Made by a program: the position numbers and the translations under genes
Assembly: GCA_964535295.1 (NCBI GenBank)
Contig: CAZHUW010000013.1
Coordinates: forward strand, 1 to 30,956
DNA: 30,956 bases
Direction of reading: 5' to 3'
DNA from: SB21 sp964535295
Lineage (GTDB): Bacteria; CLD3; SB21
The notes under the pieces: generated by a model
Told to the model about the DNA's origin: nothing
Database searches by the model: none
The model's input: only the letters and a program-made list of their open reading frames with translations
Shown here: one piece after another, positions 29,731-30,956 of the stretch
How positions within the stretch are numbered: position 1 is the first letter of the stretch
Layout: every line of letters starts with the position of its first letter

Positions 29731-29755
29731 ATATGGCATATTTTATATGCCATAT
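29731..29755. promoter_or_regulatory. Operator-like palindrome upstream of the CsgG-like gene
   Basis: ATATGGCATAT, TTT, ATATGCCATAT: perfect 11-bp arms with a 3-nt centre. No U-tract follows on either strand, so it is not an intrinsic terminator. It covers the putative -10 of the CsgG-like gene's promoter. Confidence 0.65.
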
Positions 29756-29769
29756 AGATCAAAAGTAAA
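29742..29769 (-). promoter_or_regulatory. Possible promoter of the CsgG-like gene
   Basis: Reading minus: TTTACT (29769-29764), 16-nt spacer, TATAAA (29747-29742) in the centre of the palindrome. Leader of about 50 nt. Confidence 0.4.
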
Positions 29770-29778
29770 TACTTTTTT

Positions 29779-30956
29779 TCACGTAAGTCCGAAATGACGG
29801 GCTGCTCTTTTCGTAATTTCATCGGCGATTGCAAACGAGGCGGTTGCGGCGGGGGACGGAGCGTTACAAACGTGAAGGGAGCGCGCGCCTTCTACAATGA
29901 GAAAATCGTCCACCAAATTACCGTCAGGGAGCAACGCCTGGGCGCGAACACCGGAGCCGCCTGATGAAAGGTCTCTTTCTTGTATCTGCGGGACCAATTT
30001 TTGGAGAGCCATCACAAAAAGGGACTTACTATAGGATCTTTTCATTTCATCTATGCCGGTTCGCCAGAATTTTCGGGCCAGTTTGATAAATCCCGGATAC
30101 GTCAATGTCTCAAGTGTGTCGCGAAGGTTAAAGTCTGTTTTTCTATAACCTTCACGTTTAAATGCGAGCACAGCATTCGGACCCGCCTCACCGCCGCCAT
30201 GGATAAGATTTGTAAAATGAACACCGAGAAAAGGGAAACGTGTGTCCGGAACCGGATAAATAAGGCCGTTAACCAAATGACAACTTTCCGGTCTTATTTT
30301 GTAATACTCTCCGCGGAAAGGGACAATGCGGGCTCTAAGATTCGTACCGCTCATCTTTGCCATACGGTCTGAAAAAAGTCCCGCGCAGCTTATGATGAAA
30401 GCGGCTTTAATATCACCAATGGGAGTGTGCAGGATCCATTCTTGAGTTTGTTTTGATATTGAAACAACTGATGCGCTAAGATAAATCTCCGCTCCCGCAG
30501 ACCGGATCTTTTCGGCGATTTTTTCTGCTACTTGAACGTAATCGACGATCCCGGCATACGGAACATGTAACGCGCGAAGACCAGCCGCATGCGGTTCGAT
30601 TTCATTAAGCTGTTCACGTCCGATGACCTTTAAGCCCTTCACGCCGTTTGCCGTGCCGCGCCTATAAAGTTCTTCCAAGGCGCTTAATTCACTATCATCT
30701 ACCGCTACGACGACTTTTCCGCATAATTTAACGGGGATGCCATTTTCCGCACAAAATTGTTTGAGCAGTTCCGCGCCGAGAACCGCGGTCGCTGCCTTCG
30801 CAGAACCCGGTTTATAGTACAGCCCGGAATGGATCACGCCGCTGTTATGGCCTGTTTGATGATACGCAACACGATCTTCTTTTTCTAAAACGGCAATTTT
30901 GATTTTTGGATAAAGTTTTGACAGCCTCTGTGCCGTCGCAAGTCCGACTATGCCGC
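29779..30956 (-). CDS. lhgO: L-2-hydroxyglutarate oxidase, C-terminal part (5' end outside window)
   Basis: FAD-dependent membrane-associated oxidoreductase that oxidises L-2-hydroxyglutarate to 2-oxoglutarate, passing electrons to quinone. Reading minus from the right edge, the frame opens inside the FAD-binding region with GIVGLATAQRL, continues through VLEKEDRVAYHQTGHNSGVIHSGL, and on to YAGIVDYVQVAEKIAEKI, CAGLFSDRMAKMSG, IVPFRGEYYKI, NLIHGGGEAGPNAVLAF and VRAQALLPDGNLVDDF, all LhgO/YgaF signatures. Only the first residues of the Rossmann motif are missing, so nearly the whole protein is present. The link to menaquinone genes in the window is functional only; it is not in an operon with them. 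Confidence 0.94.
   Translation of the reverse strand, partial: GIVGLATAQRLSKLYPKIKIAVLEKEDRVAYHQTGHNSGVIHSGLYYKPGSAKAATAVLGAELLKQFCAENGIPVKLCGKVVVAVDDSELSALEELYRRGTANGVKGLKVIGREQLNEIEPHAAGLRALHVPYAGIVDYVQVAEKIAEKIRSAGAEIYLSASVVSISKQTQEWILHTPIGDIKAAFIISCAGLFSDRMAKMSGTNLRARIVPFRGEYYKIRPESCHLVNGLIYPVPDTRFPFLGVHFTNLIHGGGEAGPNAVLAFKREGYRKTDFNLRDTLETLTYPGFIKLARKFWRTGIDEMKRSYSKSLFVMALQKLVPQIQERDLSSGGSGVRAQALLPDGNLVDDFLIVEGARSLHVCNAPSPAATASFAIADEITKRAARHFGLT

Noticed and set aside
1..30956. tRNA, rRNA, CRISPR array, prophage or transposase genes
   Set aside because: No cloverleaf, regularly spaced repeat series, or mobile-element protein was found on either strand by reading; short or unusual ncRNAs would be missed.

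Overview
The window (mid-40s % G+C by eye, one run of 100 Ns) is a chromosomal segment of a Gram-negative, outer-membrane-bearing bacterium. Two TonB-dependent receptors, several lipoproteins, a CsgG/FlgO-like protein, the futalosine menaquinone pathway and small families common in the Bacteroidota/FCB group (DUF3098-like, DUF6503-like, a BtuG-like propeller) suggest an FCB-superphylum lineage. The promoters are of the E. coli sigma-70 type (three separate copies of TTGACA-N17-TATATT) rather than the Bacteroidota type, and many genes have Shine-Dalgarno sites, so I favour a non-Bacteroidota FCB lineage such as KSB1, Calditrichota or Ignavibacteria-like. This is inference; no rRNA is present.

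Layout. 1-877: end of a receiver-domain gene overlapping a globin-fold gene that lacks the proximal histidine. 878-1130: gene-free stretch with two palindromic REP-like elements bracketed by a 26-nt direct repeat. 1133-6113 (+): vitamin B12 acquisition locus, with promoter, cobalamin riboswitch, terminator, btuB-like receptor, then (with its own promoter) a DUF6580 membrane protein, a BtuG-like propeller lipoprotein, a PduO-type adenosyltransferase and a BFD-like [2Fe-2S] protein. 6117-8413 (-): feoAB, divergent from an A-type Fe-S carrier gene (8620-8985, +); the shared intergenic region has two promoters and a Fur-like inverted repeat. 9037-11098 (-): a Cys-rich zinc-knuckle protein, an HMA-domain lipoprotein and a DUF3098-like membrane protein. 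11165-13899 (-): mqnE, mqnB, mqnD of the futalosine menaquinone pathway. 14008-16399 (-): rpmE, DUF1385, prfA. 16579-19207 (+): a small secreted protein with an apparently leaderless promoter, then a second TonB-dependent receptor behind a palindromic operator candidate. 19319-24236 (+): tightly packed run of membrane protein, trxB, two lipoproteins, aroE, AMMECR1 and an AgmX/PglI-like protein, closed by a terminator. 24328-28614 (+): a giant TPR lipoprotein with an embedded C39-like papain-fold domain (contains the assembly gap). 28643-30956 (-): CsgG/FlgO-like protein with a C-terminal barrel-like domain, and the C-terminal part of L-2-hydroxyglutarate oxidase.

How they work together. The left half is about scarce cofactors and metals: B12 capture (BtuB/BtuG-like), adenosylation (PduO) with a possible iron-sulfur electron donor, Fe(II) import (FeoAB) and Fe-S assembly. 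The middle is menaquinone synthesis and translation (L31, RF1). The right half is envelope and redox housekeeping. The most unusual signals are the non-haem-type globin, the TPR-C39-TPR lipoprotein, the uncharacterised zinc-knuckle protein, and a repeated arrangement in which a terminator-like hairpin sits directly before the next start codon. No tRNA, rRNA, CRISPR array, transposase or phage gene was seen.
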